Of a DNA stretch of 64,000 nucleotides, positions 19,874 through 29,616 are shown piece by piece; position 1 is the stretch's first letter; each line of letters starts with the position of its first letter. The translations under genes were made by a program, and so were the position numbers. The stretch is from positions 62,001-126,000 of the forward strand of contig NZ_MSMP01000001.1 of assembly GCF_001936575.1 (NCBI RefSeq), read 5' to 3'. The notes beneath the pieces were generated by a model. That model had not been told where the DNA came from, made no database searches, and saw only the letters and a list, made by a program, of their open reading frames with translations. Source of the stretch: Tenacibaculum agarivorans (GTDB lineage: Bacteria; Bacteroidota; Bacteroidia; Flavobacteriales; Flavobacteriaceae).

Positions 19874-21268
19874 TTACTTCTTTAAGTTGATCTCTACACG
19901 TCTGTTTTGTGCTCTACCAGCTCTAGTTGAGTTACTAGCAATTGGATAGTCTTCACCAAATCCAACAGAAGATAATCTTCCAGCAGGCACACCAGCTCTA
20001 CCAACTAAGTAGTCTAATACAGCTTTAGATCTTCTTTCAGATAATTTTAAGTTAGATGAAGCTTTACCAGCGCTATCAGTATGACCTTCGATGTTGAAGT
20101 TAGCATCTGGATATTCTTTCATGATACCAGCAATTAAATCTAATTTACCTGTAACACCTGGTCTGAATGAAGATCTTCCAGAGTTGAAGTAGATAGCTCT
20201 TGCGAACTCATTTAACTTAGCTTTAGCCTCTTCAGTGATTACTGGCTTAGGCTCAGGACAACCTTGTCTTGAAGCAACACCAGCAACATCTGGACACTTA
20301 TCTACGTTATCTTTAACTCCGTCGTTATCTTTATCTCCCCAAGGACATCCACCGTTATCAGCTGGACCAGCTTCTTTAGGACACTTATCATTTTGATCAG
20401 CAATACCATCACCGTCAGTATCAGGACATCCGTTCATTGCTTTAGTTCCAGCAACTGTAGGACAAGCATCATCTTTATCAGCGATACCATCTCCGTCAGC
20501 ATCAGGACATCCATTTAACTCAGCTTTACCAGCTTCGTTAGGACAAGCATCATCAGAATCTTTGATACCATCACCATCAGCATCAGGACATCCGTTGAAT
20601 TCTTTTAATCCAGCAACTTCTGGACAAGCATCGTCTTTATCGTAAACTCCGTCACCGTCAGTATCTTTTCCACCGAAACGGAAAACAACACCTAAACTGT
20701 GTTGGAAGTGATCTCTTACTTTGTCAGCAAATTCTTTTTTACCTACTGATTGGAAGTTTAAACCAATGTTCTCATTGAACCAAATGTTGAAACCACCACC
20801 AAAGTTTAAAGTACCTTCAGATCCGTCAACAAAGTTAGTTCCTTCTAAAGAACCGAAGTCTACATAACCTCCACCAACGTATACATAAGGATCCCACCAT
20901 GCAGTGTCTCCAATTAAGTGATTTAAATCCCACTTAACACCTAAATCGATAGCCCAATATAACTCATCGATATCGTCTTCAGTAGCGAAAGTTTTAATTT
21001 TGTTTAAAGATCCAGCTAGTTGTAATGTGAAACCATCATTTAAGTATCTCTCAACACTTAACCTTGAAATAGATGGAAGTGTGTTATCACCCCATTCGCT
21101 AGTTCCAATGTAATCTTGTAAGTAATCACCAAACTCTTCTGGGATTCTAACATCTACTGTATTAACACCGAAACCTACAACCCAAGGATTGTTTTCATCC
21201 TGTGCGTTAACGTTACTGAACGTTAAGAACGCAACCATAGCTAGCATAGCTAATTTTAATTGTTTCAT
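19874..21268 (-). CDS. OmpA-family outer membrane protein with thrombospondin type 3 repeats
   Basis: The ATG at 21268 gives 464 residues starting with a signal peptide ([23 protein letters not shown]); a TTG two codons upstream is less likely. An eight-strand-type beta-barrel spans about residues 23-200. Five calcium-binding thrombospondin type 3 repeats (DxDGDG...D.CP) follow at about 202-340. A C-terminal OmpA peptidoglycan-binding domain ends the protein: [19 protein letters not shown] and [10 protein letters not shown]. It links outer membrane and cell wall and is usually among the most abundant proteins, in line with its near-consensus promoter. Confidence 0.93.
   Translation of the reverse strand: MKQLKLAMLAMVAFLTFSNVNAQDENNPWVVGFGVNTVDVRIPEEFGDYLQDYIGTSEWGDNTLPSISRLSVERYLNDGFTLQLAGSLNKIKTFATEDDIDELYWAIDLGVKWDLNHLIGDTAWWDPYVYVGGGYVDFGSLEGTNFVDGSEGTLNFGGGFNIWFNENIGLNFQSVGKKEFADKVRDHFQHSLGVVFRFGGKDTDGDGVYDKDDACPEVAGLKEFNGCPDADGDGIKDSDDACPNEAGKAELNGCPDADGDGIADKDDACPTVAGTKAMNGCPDTDGDGIADQNDKCPKEAGPADNGGCPWGDKDNDGVKDNVDKCPDVAGVASRQGCPEPKPVITEEAKAKLNEFARAIYFNSGRSSFRPGVTGKLDLIAGIMKEYPDANFNIEGHTDSAGKASSNLKLSERRSKAVLDYLVGRAGVPAGRLSSVGFGEDYPIASNSTRAGRAQNRRVEINLKK
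20249..20665 (-). repeat. Five in-frame thrombospondin type 3 repeats within the OmpA gene
   Basis: Repeat units of about 27 residues (81 nt) share the pattern D-x-D-G-D-G-x-x-D-x-x-D-x-C-P and end in G-C-P. The first three are most alike; the last two have diverged (QNDKCP and NVDKCP). The acidic spacing is the standard calcium-binding arrangement. This is coding repetition, not a DNA-level element. Confidence 0.9.
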
Positions 21269-21307
21269 TATCAAAAATTTAAATTAAAAGTTCGTTTATA
21301 TATAACG

Positions 21308-21338
21308 CAAATGTAAGTTCTAAAAACTCATTTACAAA
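21308..21338 (-). promoter_or_regulatory. Consensus promoter for the OmpA gene
   Basis: On the minus strand TTTG (21335-21338), exactly 19 nt, then TACATTTG (21308-21315): the textbook Bacteroidetes promoter, 39 nt upstream of the ATG. Confidence 0.8.
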
Positions 21339-21385
21339 AGCAAATCTACAAAAACTTAGATAAAAAACAAGTTTTTGTTCTTCTT

Positions 21386-22582
21386 TTACGAAATAACATT
21401 TAAGGCTTTTCCTACTTTTACAAATGCCTTTACTGCCTTATCTATATGTTCTTTTTCATGAGCTGCTGACAACTGAACCCTTATTCTAGCTTGCTCTTTA
21501 GGTACTACTGGATAAAAGAATCCTATTACATATATACCTTCTTCTAATAATTGATTTGCCATTACCTGAGATAACTTTGCATCATATAACATAACAGGAA
21601 CAATTGCTGAATCTGCCCCTACTAAATCAAACCCTGCTTTTTCCATCTCTGATCTAAAATAATTAGTATTCCATTCTAGCTTATCTCTTAATGAAGTATC
21701 ATTAGATAGTAAATCAAATACCTTTAAAGACGCCCCTACTATTGCTGGCGCTAATGAATTTGAAAACAAATAAGGTCTAGAGCGTTGTCTTAAAATATCT
21801 ATAATTTCTTTTCTCCCTGTAGTATAACCTCCCATTGCACCACCTAACGCCTTACCTAAAGTACCTGTTACAATATCAACTTTACCTAATACCTCTTTAA
21901 GTTCCAAAGTACCTCTACCTGTTGTTCCAATAAAACCAGCTGCATGACATTCATCTACCATTACTAATGCATCGTATTTCTCTGCTAATGCACAAATTTC
22001 ATCCAACTTAGCAACTATACCATCCATAGAAAACACTCCATCAGTAACAATTATTTTAAATCTATGGTTTTGTTTATTTGCTTCAATTAACTGTTCTTCC
22101 AAAGATTGCATATCATTATTATGGTAACGATATCTAGCAGCTTTACATAAACGCACTCCATCTATTATTGACGCATGATTTAAACTATCTGATATAATTG
22201 CATCATCTTTTGTTAATAAAGGCTCAAAAACTCCTCCGTTAGCATCAAAAGCTGCCGCGTATAAAATAGTATCCTCAGCACCATAAAACTCTGCAATTTT
22301 TGATTCCAACTCTTTATGAATATCTTGAGTTCCGCATATAAATCGAACTGAAGACATTCCAAAACCATGAGTATCCATGGTATCTTTAGCTGCTTGAATT
22401 ACTTCTGGATGATTTGATAATCCTAAATAATTATTAGCACAAAAATTAATTACTTCTTCTCCTGTTGAAATTTTGATAACAGCATCCTGCGAAGAAGTTA
22501 TTATTCTCTCAGTTTTATATAATCCAGCATCTTTAATATCCTGAATTTCTTTTTGTAAATGTTCTTTAATTTTTCCGTACAT
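21386..22582 (-). CDS. kbl: Glycine C-acetyltransferase (2-amino-3-ketobutyrate CoA ligase)
   Basis: This 398-residue PLP enzyme of the alpha-oxoamine synthase family has [13 protein letters not shown] near residue 46, [11 protein letters not shown] with the PLP Asp/His, and [15 protein letters not shown] with the Schiff-base Lys (about 244). It cleaves 2-amino-3-ketobutyrate with CoA to glycine and acetyl-CoA in threonine catabolism. The partner tdh is not adjacent here. It starts 24 nt after the end of the helicase gene and may be read from the same transcript. Related 8-amino-7-oxononanoate synthases are less likely, given the N-terminus and length. Confidence 0.9.
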   Translation of the reverse strand: MYGKIKEHLQKEIQDIKDAGLYKTERIITSSQDAVIKISTGEEVINFCANNYLGLSNHPEVIQAAKDTMDTHGFGMSSVRFICGTQDIHKELESKIAEFYGAEDTILYAAAFDANGGVFEPLLTKDDAIISDSLNHASIIDGVRLCKAARYRYHNNDMQSLEEQLIEANKQNHRFKIIVTDGVFSMDGIVAKLDEICALAEKYDALVMVDECHAAGFIGTTGRGTLELKEVLGKVDIVTGTLGKALGGAMGGYTTGRKEIIDILRQRSRPYLFSNSLAPAIVGASLKVFDLLSNDTSLRDKLEWNTNYFRSEMEKAGFDLVGADSAIVPVMLYDAKLSQVMANQLLEEGIYVIGFFYPVVPKEQARIRVQLSAAHEKEHIDKAVKAFVKVGKALNVIS

Positions 22583-22606
22583 GGTTTGTTTGTTTGGGCG
22601 ATAAAA

Positions 22607-25600
22607 TTATACAATTTCTTCTACTAAAACTTCATCATTTATATAGACTAATAATTTTTTATCAATAGTGTAGTTTAATTCAGATAGTTGCTGAGCGTAT
22701 TTATTAATTTGTTTTTGATGTGCATCTACTTGTTTTCCTGTCTTGTAATCTATAATAGTTACTTTATTATGAGCAAAAACTAATCTATCAGGAATCATAA
22801 TTTCTTTACTTCTGGATATCATCTCTTTTTCATTAAAAACCACAACATCATCTGCAAAGTATTTTTTTAACTCGGAGTGATTTACAATTTTTAATATTAT
22901 ATCTTCAATATTTTTATAACTTCCCTGAGTTAAATCACCTTGGTTCTTCAAAAAGAAAAGCACATCTTCTACCTCATTAGAGGTTTTTATCTTGGATAAA
23001 ATTTCATGCAATAAATTTCCATAGCTAACTTCTTCTTCAAATTCCGTATTCCATAACTTAGAAGCACTGGACAGTAATACAATATTATGATCTTGCCAAT
23101 GTGTAGTTATAAAGTTTTTTTGCTCAGTGACCGAAAGGTCTTTTTCTACTTTACTAGAAATACGGATAGATTTTCCGAAAGTATACTCAAGTTGGTCATC
23201 TTTCCATAACTGCATTTTTTTCAAAAAAGAAATAAAAATACCTGAATAATAATTTGTGTTCTCACCTGTTTTGGTAATTCTTTTTTCAGTGATGATATGC
23301 AATTGTTCTACAGCTCTAGTAAGTACTACATATAAAAGATTGAAATTATCTAGCTCTAATTCTTCTCTTTGTTGATAATAGATTTCACTTCCTCTATCAT
23401 TTATGTATTCTATTTTTTTACTGTAATCAACAAGAATTTCACTAAAATTCGAATAATGATCTGGTAATTTATCAAACCAAACTTTAGGTTTAACTTGCCT
23501 GTAAATATCTAAATCGTATGGAAAAATAACTACCGGAAATTCCAATCCTTTTGATTTATGAATTGTCATGATATGTACTGCATCCCCTTCCTCAGAAGAA
23601 ACAATACTTAATGTATTCTTTTTTTGATCCCAAAAATCTAAAAAGTCTTGTATGTTGACACCTTTGTTTTGCTGATCCAAAACAAGATCTAAAAAGAACT
23701 GCACATAAGCATCAGATTCTTGAATAAGCTTAAAATCTCTGATTAGCGCCTCTATTTTTTCATAAAAAGGTAATTGAAAGAAATCAACTAAACTGAAATT
23801 AATTCCAAAAGGTTTTAAATCTTCAAATAATTCTTGTAGCGTGTTTTTAGCATACTTCGTTAAAAAGTCATGGGCTGAATCTTTGATTTTTAAATGTTGA
23901 TACAGAAAATATAAAATTTCAAATTTTGTTTCCTCATCATTAGGAAACTGAATGAGATGTAATATCTGAACTAAAAACCTTACTTTTTTACTATTATTTA
24001 ATAATAATGTTTCAGATGAAATTACATCAATACCTTTTTCTGACAAATAATTAGCAACAGCGATTCCTTCACTCTTTTTTCTAACAATTATACATATTTC
24101 ATTTAGCAGAAAATCATCTTGTATGTCTTGTATAGTATCATAAACTCTTTTAGGATATTTTATTTTGTCTTCTTCTTTATCTTCTAATTTCTCTAAAAAA
24201 GAAATAGAAACATATCCACCTTGTTTTTTATTTTCTTTTTGTTCGTTTCCTTTTGAAAAAAGTAGTTTATATTCTTCATTATTAAAAAAATTAGCTACAT
24301 GCTGGAAAAAACTATTATTAAACTTTATGACCTCAGAATAACTTCTAAAGTTTCTATCCAAATGCTTTACTTCTTTAGCAGATTGAAACACTTTGCTTTC
24401 TTCTCTACTTAATTCAATTAATTGCTCTGCTTTTCCACCTCTCCATCTGTAAATTGCTTGTTTAGCGTCTCCAACTAAAAGCAAACTACTATTCTCTTGC
24501 GCTAAAGCATTATCTATTAGAGGGATTAAATTTTGCCATTGCAGTACTGAAGTATCTTGCATTTCATCAATACAATAATGCATAAAGCGTTGTCCTATTC
24601 GCTCATAAATAAAAGGAGTAGGTTGATCTTTTATATGATCTGAAATTAGTTGATTAAATTCTGCATTTAATCGAATGTTATTTTCTTCTTTTAATATATT
24701 TAGTTCTTGATTAATATTATTTAAAACTGCTAATGGAATAATACTTTTCAATACTAACTGATTCAAGATTAACAATCTGAAAATTGATTCTGACTCAGAA
24801 TACAATGATAACAACTCTGGGAGAATGCTTTCTATAGCTGTTTTTATGTCATCAGATTTTGACTTTGAATAAAATAAATTCTCTTCAATTCTTTCTTTTA
24901 ATTTACTTTGATCAAAAAACTTAGCTGTAAAAGGATCTTTTTCTAGAGCTAAAAAATGTTTCGGCAATAATGAATAGTAAAAATCTTTATGCTCTAAATT
25001 CATTGAAGCTATAATCTCTAAACCTCTTTTGCCTATTGCTTTTAATTTTTTAATATATTCTTGTTGTCCATTAGCTAAACTCTCTTGTAGCTTATTAAAA
25101 TCAGCAATAGGAATTTTACTTAATTTTCTAAAGTGTTTTATATCATTTTCATTTAGTAGTACTTTAGCAAATTCTTTTAGCTCATTAGAAATATCCCAAG
25201 ATTTATCTTCATCTATTTTAGATATCGAATATGATATCAATAAATTTGTTAGTTCTTTTTCTACTCCAATCTTAGACAACAAAACATCAACAGCTTCATT
25301 TAATAATGAAACAGCGTCCATTTCTACTTCAAAATTTAAAGACAAACCAAGATCGTAAGCAAAGCTTTTAATAATTTTATGCGTAAAGCTATCAATAGTT
25401 GTAATTGAGAATGCAGAATAATTTTGTAAAATCGCATCTAAGACCTTTACACTTCTTGTTTGAATTGTTTGAAGATTTAATGCAGTTTCTTGTAATATCA
25501 ATTCTAATACATCATTAGCATCTCCCTTTGAAAAAGTATCTAAATTTTTTAATACTCTTTCTTTCATTTCACCTGCTGCTTTATTGGTAAAAGTAACTGC

Positions 25601-25729
25601 TAAAACTTTTTGAAAATAAAAAACATCACTAGACTGTAATAACACCTTAAGGTATTCTTTCACTAGAGTAAATGTTTTTCCGCTCCCAGCAGAAGCATTA
25701 TAAACCTGAAAAACAGAACTATTTTGCAC
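22607..25729 (-). CDS. AddA/UvrD-like helicase with C-terminal PD-(D/E)XK nuclease
   Basis: A 1040-residue superfamily 1 helicase with Walker A NASAGSGKTFTLVKEYL (about residue 11), FQKVLAVTFTNKAAGEMKERV (motif Ia), IDEMQDTSVLQW (motif II), GDAKQAIYRWRGG (motif III) and MTIHKSKGLEFPVVIFP (motif V). The C-terminal 150 residues carry a RecB-type nuclease: YGNLLHEIL, IPDRLVF and the catalytic IIDYKTGKQ. It is probably the AddA/RecB-like subunit for double-strand break processing. No AddB-like partner is next to it here; the flanking genes are kbl and a DUF2911 protein. Confidence 0.87.
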   Translation of the reverse strand: MQNSSVFQVYNASAGSGKTFTLVKEYLKVLLQSSDVFYFQKVLAVTFTNKAAGEMKERVLKNLDTFSKGDANDVLELILQETALNLQTIQTRSVKVLDAILQNYSAFSITTIDSFTHKIIKSFAYDLGLSLNFEVEMDAVSLLNEAVDVLLSKIGVEKELTNLLISYSISKIDEDKSWDISNELKEFAKVLLNENDIKHFRKLSKIPIADFNKLQESLANGQQEYIKKLKAIGKRGLEIIASMNLEHKDFYYSLLPKHFLALEKDPFTAKFFDQSKLKERIEENLFYSKSKSDDIKTAIESILPELLSLYSESESIFRLLILNQLVLKSIIPLAVLNNINQELNILKEENNIRLNAEFNQLISDHIKDQPTPFIYERIGQRFMHYCIDEMQDTSVLQWQNLIPLIDNALAQENSSLLLVGDAKQAIYRWRGGKAEQLIELSREESKVFQSAKEVKHLDRNFRSYSEVIKFNNSFFQHVANFFNNEEYKLLFSKGNEQKENKKQGGYVSISFLEKLEDKEEDKIKYPKRVYDTIQDIQDDFLLNEICIIVRKKSEGIAVANYLSEKGIDVISSETLLLNNSKKVRFLVQILHLIQFPNDEETKFEILYFLYQHLKIKDSAHDFLTKYAKNTLQELFEDLKPFGINFSLVDFFQLPFYEKIEALIRDFKLIQESDAYVQFFLDLVLDQQNKGVNIQDFLDFWDQKKNTLSIVSSEEGDAVHIMTIHKSKGLEFPVVIFPYDLDIYRQVKPKVWFDKLPDHYSNFSEILVDYSKKIEYINDRGSEIYYQQREELELDNFNLLYVVLTRAVEQLHIITEKRITKTGENTNYYSGIFISFLKKMQLWKDDQLEYTFGKSIRISSKVEKDLSVTEQKNFITTHWQDHNIVLLSSASKLWNTEFEEEVSYGNLLHEILSKIKTSNEVEDVLFFLKNQGDLTQGSYKNIEDIILKIVNHSELKKYFADDVVVFNEKEMISRSKEIMIPDRLVFAHNKVTIIDYKTGKQVDAHQKQINKYAQQLSELNYTIDKKLLVYINDEVLVEEIV

Positions 25730-25753
25730 AAATTAAATTTTATGCAATTTAAG

Positions 25754-25774
25754 TAAAAAATACCCCAAGGTATT
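25754..25774 (-). terminator. Weak hairpin terminator after the DUF2911 gene
   Basis: The stem AATACC with GGTATT (4-nt loop) is followed on the minus strand by a T-run, between the DUF2911 stop and the helicase start. The stem is short, so readthrough is possible. Confidence 0.5.
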
Positions 25775-25791
25775 ACTGAAGTTATTTACAA

Positions 25792-26619
25792 TTATTTCAA
25801 TTCATTTATGATTTTAGTATTGATTTTTATAAAATCAACATTCTTAGCCTTTTCCGAAAGCTTTAATGCCTTTTTAGCTACAGAAATAGCCTCGTTATTT
25901 CTTTTTAAATCTTTCAAAATCAAAGCCTCTCTTGTAACCTGAAAAAATAATGCTTTTTCAGATTGTGTCACTTTTTGAATACATGCTAATGCTTTATCTA
26001 AGTCAGTTTTTGTTTCGTGATAATACAATGCCGATTTAAAGTAATCCAAATCACTTGGACCTGCTAATGCTTTATCAATAGATTGTATAATTTCTTCTTT
26101 TTCATTCACTTTAACAGGGAGCACTATCCTTGTTTTATCCCATTCAATGAAAATATCTGCACTATGTAATGTAGTATTTTGAAAACGTATTTCTAATGTT
26201 TCAACTTCTGAAGGTAAATTTACCGTTTCAATTTTCATAGAAACAATGGGGGTTTCTTTTTTATACACATTCCAATTTGTACTTGAATATGAGTACCACT
26301 TAATTTCCCAATAATCTTGATTAGGGAAACCTATAATACTATATTCGCCTTTTTCAAATTGTTTTCCATTAATCGTTACCGGTTTAGAAAGTGATACTTT
26401 GGTAGCCCTATTAGCCCCTACTCTCCATGGTTGATTATAAGATAATAAATCTCCAAAAATTTCCCTTCCTCTTTTACTCGGTCTGGAATATTCAATTTCT
26501 ACCATACTCAAACCTATTTTTTGAGAAACTTTGGCATTAGGACTTAAATCAGGCGTTTTAAGTTGACCAAAGACTAGTGTGTTTATACTAAATATTAATA
26601 TTGTTATATATTTTTTCAT
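25792..26619 (-). CDS. DUF2911 secreted protein with helical-repeat C-terminus
   Basis: This 275-residue exported protein has a signal peptide (about residues 1-18). The DUF2911 domain covers about 25-170, recognised by SPNAKVSQKIGLS, IEYSRPSKRGREIFG, PWRVGANRATKV and GKQFEKGEYSIIG. The last 100 residues are helical and TPR-like (DLDKALACIQKV, NNEAISVAKKALKLSEK). The function of DUF2911 is unknown. It starts 1 nt after the stop of the AraC-type regulator, so the two genes form one leftward unit. Confidence 0.85.
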   Translation of the reverse strand: MKKYITILIFSINTLVFGQLKTPDLSPNAKVSQKIGLSMVEIEYSRPSKRGREIFGDLLSYNQPWRVGANRATKVSLSKPVTINGKQFEKGEYSIIGFPNQDYWEIKWYSYSSTNWNVYKKETPIVSMKIETVNLPSEVETLEIRFQNTTLHSADIFIEWDKTRIVLPVKVNEKEEIIQSIDKALAGPSDLDYFKSALYYHETKTDLDKALACIQKVTQSEKALFFQVTREALILKDLKRNNEAISVAKKALKLSEKAKNVDFIKINTKIINELK

Positions 26620-26620
26620 T

Positions 26621-27727
26621 TTAATGATCTTGGTTAAAATAAGCGGATGGTGAAACTCCCATCAAACTTTTAAATGATTTATTAAATGTTGTTTTAGAAT
26701 TAAATCCAGCTTCTTGAGCTAAACCAAAAAAAGTGAGTTGTTTTCCTTTTTCAGTTTTTGCTAACTGTACAAATTCTTTTATTCTATAGTAATTCACATA
26801 TTCAAAAAAGTTCATTCCTATATTTTCATTTAGTAATCTGGATAATTCAGGACTATGCACTCCAAGCATTTGAGCTAATTCTGTTTTCAATAACTTACTA
26901 TTTAAATATGGTTTTTTTTCAAGCATTATTTTTTCCAATTGCAATTTTAATTGATCTAAATCCTGAATACTCAACTTAGATTGATGGTATTTTTTTTCTT
27001 TTATTAATGGTATAGATCTTAAAACTTCTGGTTTCAACATCATATAGTAGGTAATGAATAATATTACAAATGTTAATATAATCCATATATAAGGTCGTGC
27101 ATTTCGTTCTATCATCGAATACCCTAATAAACTAGTAACAAAAAGAACTAACCAAACTAACATACAACAACCAGTAACTATTAAAAACCTGTATATAAAA
27201 TTGATATAAGGCACATAAGAAATTTCTTTTTTGTATCTGACTGTAAATCTTTGGTATTTTTTATAACCTAACACCCAATAATAACTATTGACAATTATCC
27301 CGAATGCATGACAAGTATAAATCACACTCATTAATGGTATAGTTTTGTCTCGTTCTAATTGAAATGAATTTGGTGGTAAAATAAAATATCCCAGAATAAA
27401 TAACCAGTACAACGTTCCAGGCACATAATGTACTAAATCTCTAGACTTAAACTCTTGCTTAAATAATACTGATTTAATAAACAGAAAAATAGTTGACCCA
27501 AATAATAATGCTGAAAATTCAGAAAAAGCAATCAACCTAAAATCTTTATTAAAAAACCCGCTACTATGCAGGATTTTCCCAACTAAACCTAAAGATAATA
27601 TTACGATCAGTACCATTAAAAAATCATTTATATGTTTCCTATTTTTACGAGAAACTATATAAACTATTATTAAAAGTAAACTTTGAAAAAAACCAAAATA
27701 TACGAACTGATTTAAGATTGATTGCAT
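26621..27727 (-). CDS. AraC-family transcriptional regulator with N-terminal membrane domain
   Basis: A 368-residue protein. About residues 1-235 contain some seven hydrophobic segments (for example FFQSLLLIIVYIVS and IWIILTFVILFITYYMML). The C-terminal 105 residues form the two-HTH AraC DNA-binding domain: LAQMLGVHSPELSRLLNEN and FGLAQEAGFNSKTTFNKSFKSLMGVSPSAYF. This membrane-sensor AraC layout is common in flavobacteria. It likely senses an unknown signal at the membrane and may control its own unit or the neighbouring gene at 28447. Confidence 0.87.
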   Translation of the reverse strand: MQSILNQFVYFGFFQSLLLIIVYIVSRKNRKHINDFLMVLIVILSLGLVGKILHSSGFFNKDFRLIAFSEFSALLFGSTIFLFIKSVLFKQEFKSRDLVHYVPGTLYWLFILGYFILPPNSFQLERDKTIPLMSVIYTCHAFGIIVNSYYWVLGYKKYQRFTVRYKKEISYVPYINFIYRFLIVTGCCMLVWLVLFVTSLLGYSMIERNARPYIWIILTFVILFITYYMMLKPEVLRSIPLIKEKKYHQSKLSIQDLDQLKLQLEKIMLEKKPYLNSKLLKTELAQMLGVHSPELSRLLNENIGMNFFEYVNYYRIKEFVQLAKTEKGKQLTFFGLAQEAGFNSKTTFNKSFKSLMGVSPSAYFNQDH

Positions 27728-27754
27728 AAACTTTTTTCTATTTTATTGATTGAT

Positions 27755-28447
27755 TTAACCAATTACAAATTGATGTACATCTTTGAGTCTATTATAACTA
27801 GATATTGGATATTTCTTTGAAAATTGTATAAACTGTTCTTCGCTATCCCATTCCACAATAGATAAAACTTCCGGATTATAATAATATCCTGTTGGAGATT
27901 TTCCGTCGGTAAGTTTTAAAATAATTTTTCCTCCATTATCCTCTATTCTTTTTTTCCAATGTTTGTAGAATGTTTTATCATTTTTTTTCTTCACCCAAAA
28001 CGACGTCACTACATTATATTTTTCTTTGTTTATTGAAAATTTCAAATCTTTATTTATCTCGTAATATGTCAATTCGAAATTAGTAAACAAAGCCCTCCTT
28101 TGTTCATGAAAATCTGGCACTTCTTTTTCTACATTTAAAAGAAAATCCTCTCTTTTTTTCACACTTCCCCATTTACCTATTATAAAACTACTAGACAAAT
28201 GATTCCCTAAAGTAAGTTTATTAATTCTAAAACCTGGTTGTGGTTGATATGAATGTTTAAAAGCAACAGGAAAAGCTGTCTTCTTATACTTATCAAATAA
28301 TTCTTTATAGTTTGTTTTTGTTGCACTTAATACGATAACATCTAATACCTCTCCCTTTTTAAATTGAAATTCCTTTTTGTTTCCTTGAGCAAAGGAAAAG
28401 TAACAAGAAAAAAGTAACACAAGTGACTTTGCTAAAAATAATTTCAT
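27755..28447 (-). CDS. Secreted protein of unknown function, possible tandem ferredoxin-like domains
   Basis: The ATG at 28447 gives 230 residues with a signal peptide (MKLFLAKSLVLLFSCYFSFAQG); the ATG at 28480 adds eleven residues that do not look like a signal. Two halves of about 100 residues each have an alpha-beta pattern like DUF1330 or related dimeric alpha/beta-barrel domains (VLDVIVLSATKTNYKELF; VLSIVEWDSEEQFIQF). This similarity is weak and inferred. It is 28 nt upstream of the AraC-type regulator, so it may be first in a three-gene leftward unit. Confidence 0.6.
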   Translation of the reverse strand: MKLFLAKSLVLLFSCYFSFAQGNKKEFQFKKGEVLDVIVLSATKTNYKELFDKYKKTAFPVAFKHSYQPQPGFRINKLTLGNHLSSSFIIGKWGSVKKREDFLLNVEKEVPDFHEQRRALFTNFELTYYEINKDLKFSINKEKYNVVTSFWVKKKNDKTFYKHWKKRIEDNGGKIILKLTDGKSPTGYYYNPEVLSIVEWDSEEQFIQFSKKYPISSYNRLKDVHQFVIG

Positions 28448-28506
28448 TTTTTTTGTTTTAAAATTAATGACACAAAACAACTACATAACATATTGTTATA
28501 AAAGCA

Positions 28507-28541
28507 TTTTGAGGTACGTATACGGTATATGTACCTTAAAA
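28507..28541. promoter_or_regulatory. Large inverted repeat in a divergent intergenic region, possible operator
   Basis: Two 17-bp arms meet at 28524 with a single central base. Left arm 28507-28523 contains GAGGTACGTATAC; right arm 28525-28541 contains GTATATGTACCTT. Only 2 of 17 positions mismatch, and both are G opposite T. It lies 60 nt upstream of the leftward gene at 28447 and 119 nt upstream of the rightward nitrilase gene. No T-tract follows, so a protein-binding palindrome is favoured over a terminator. Confidence 0.45.
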
Positions 28542-28659
28542 AACCATACTTCTTGTTGAAATCCCCACAATCTGAAACAATCTGTTAAAAACCAACTAAG
28601 TTTAGCTATCGATATAGTTTTAACCTATCTTAGTTGCACAAACAAACCTTTTAATATAA

Positions 28660-29610
28660 ATGAGCAGTATCTTAAAAATTGGAATGGCACAAATCTCACC
28701 TGTTTGGCTAAACAAAGAAAAGACAATCGATAAAGTAAAGTCTTTTGTTATTGATGCCGCTAAAGAAAAGTGTGATCTTGTTATTTTTGGTGAAGGACTA
28801 TTACCTGGCTATCCTTTTTGGCTATCTATTACTAATGGTTCTGAATTCAATTCTAAAATTCAAAAAGAGATACATGCTCATTATATTAAAAATGCCATAG
28901 AAATTGAAAAAGGAGAACTAAAGGAAATTTGTGACATCGCGAAACAATATAACATTGCTATTTATCTTGGAATTATAGAAAGAGCTACCGATAGAGGTAA
29001 CCATAGTTTATATTGCTCATTGGTTTACATAGATAAGAATGGAGAGATTAAATCTGTCCATAGAAAATTACAACCTACTTATGAAGAACGATTAACTTGG
29101 TCTCCAGGAGATGGAAACGGACTTAAAGTTCACTCGCTTGAAGATTTTACAGTAGGCGGATTGAATTGTTGGGAAAACTGGATGCCTTTACCTAGAACTG
29201 CATTATATGCCCAAGGAGAAAATTTACATATTGCTGTTTGGCCTGGTGCTGAACGAAATACTTTTGATATCACTAAGTTTATTGCTAAAGAAAGTAGATC
29301 TTTTGTAGTTTCTGTAAGTGGATTTATGACTATTGATGATTTTCCTAAAGACACACCTAATTATGATACAATTATAAAAGATGCCCCACAGGTATTAGCC
29401 AATGGTGGTTCTTGTATTGCAGGTCCAGATGGTGAATGGGTCATTCCTCCTATGGTAGGAGAAGAAGGGCTTTTTACCGGAGAAATTGATTACCAAAAGG
29501 TATTAGAAGAACGACATAATTTTGACTGTGTTGGACACTACTCTAGACCGGATGTAACCAAGCTAACCCTCAATACTGAAAGACAATCTATAATTCATTT
29601 TTCAAATTAA
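28660..29610 (+). CDS. Carbon-nitrogen hydrolase (nitrilase superfamily)
   Basis: This 316-residue cytosolic enzyme has the Glu-Lys-Cys triad of the nitrilase fold: Glu in VIFGEGLLPGYP (about 46), Lys in HRKLQPTYEER (about 129) and Cys in GGLNCWENWMPL (about 165). The CWEN context and PTYEE motif resemble true nitrilases and cyanide/nitrile hydratase branches more than amidases. The substrate is uncertain: nitriles or amides giving carboxylate and ammonia. Only 6 nt separate it from the isochorismatase-type hydrolase, so they are co-expressed and may act in one catabolic step series. Confidence 0.85.
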   Translation: MSSILKIGMAQISPVWLNKEKTIDKVKSFVIDAAKEKCDLVIFGEGLLPGYPFWLSITNGSEFNSKIQKEIHAHYIKNAIEIEKGELKEICDIAKQYNIAIYLGIIERATDRGNHSLYCSLVYIDKNGEIKSVHRKLQPTYEERLTWSPGDGNGLKVHSLEDFTVGGLNCWENWMPLPRTALYAQGENLHIAVWPGAERNTFDITKFIAKESRSFVVSVSGFMTIDDFPKDTPNYDTIIKDAPQVLANGGSCIAGPDGEWVIPPMVGEEGLFTGEIDYQKVLEERHNFDCVGHYSRPDVTKLTLNTERQSIIHFSN

Positions 29611-29616
29611 CTTATT

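Noticed and set aside
20249..20665. Regular repeats of about 81 bp that could suggest a CRISPR or minisatellite
   Set aside because: They are in-frame thrombospondin type 3 protein repeats within the OmpA gene. There are no conserved direct repeats with unique spacers anywhere in the window.
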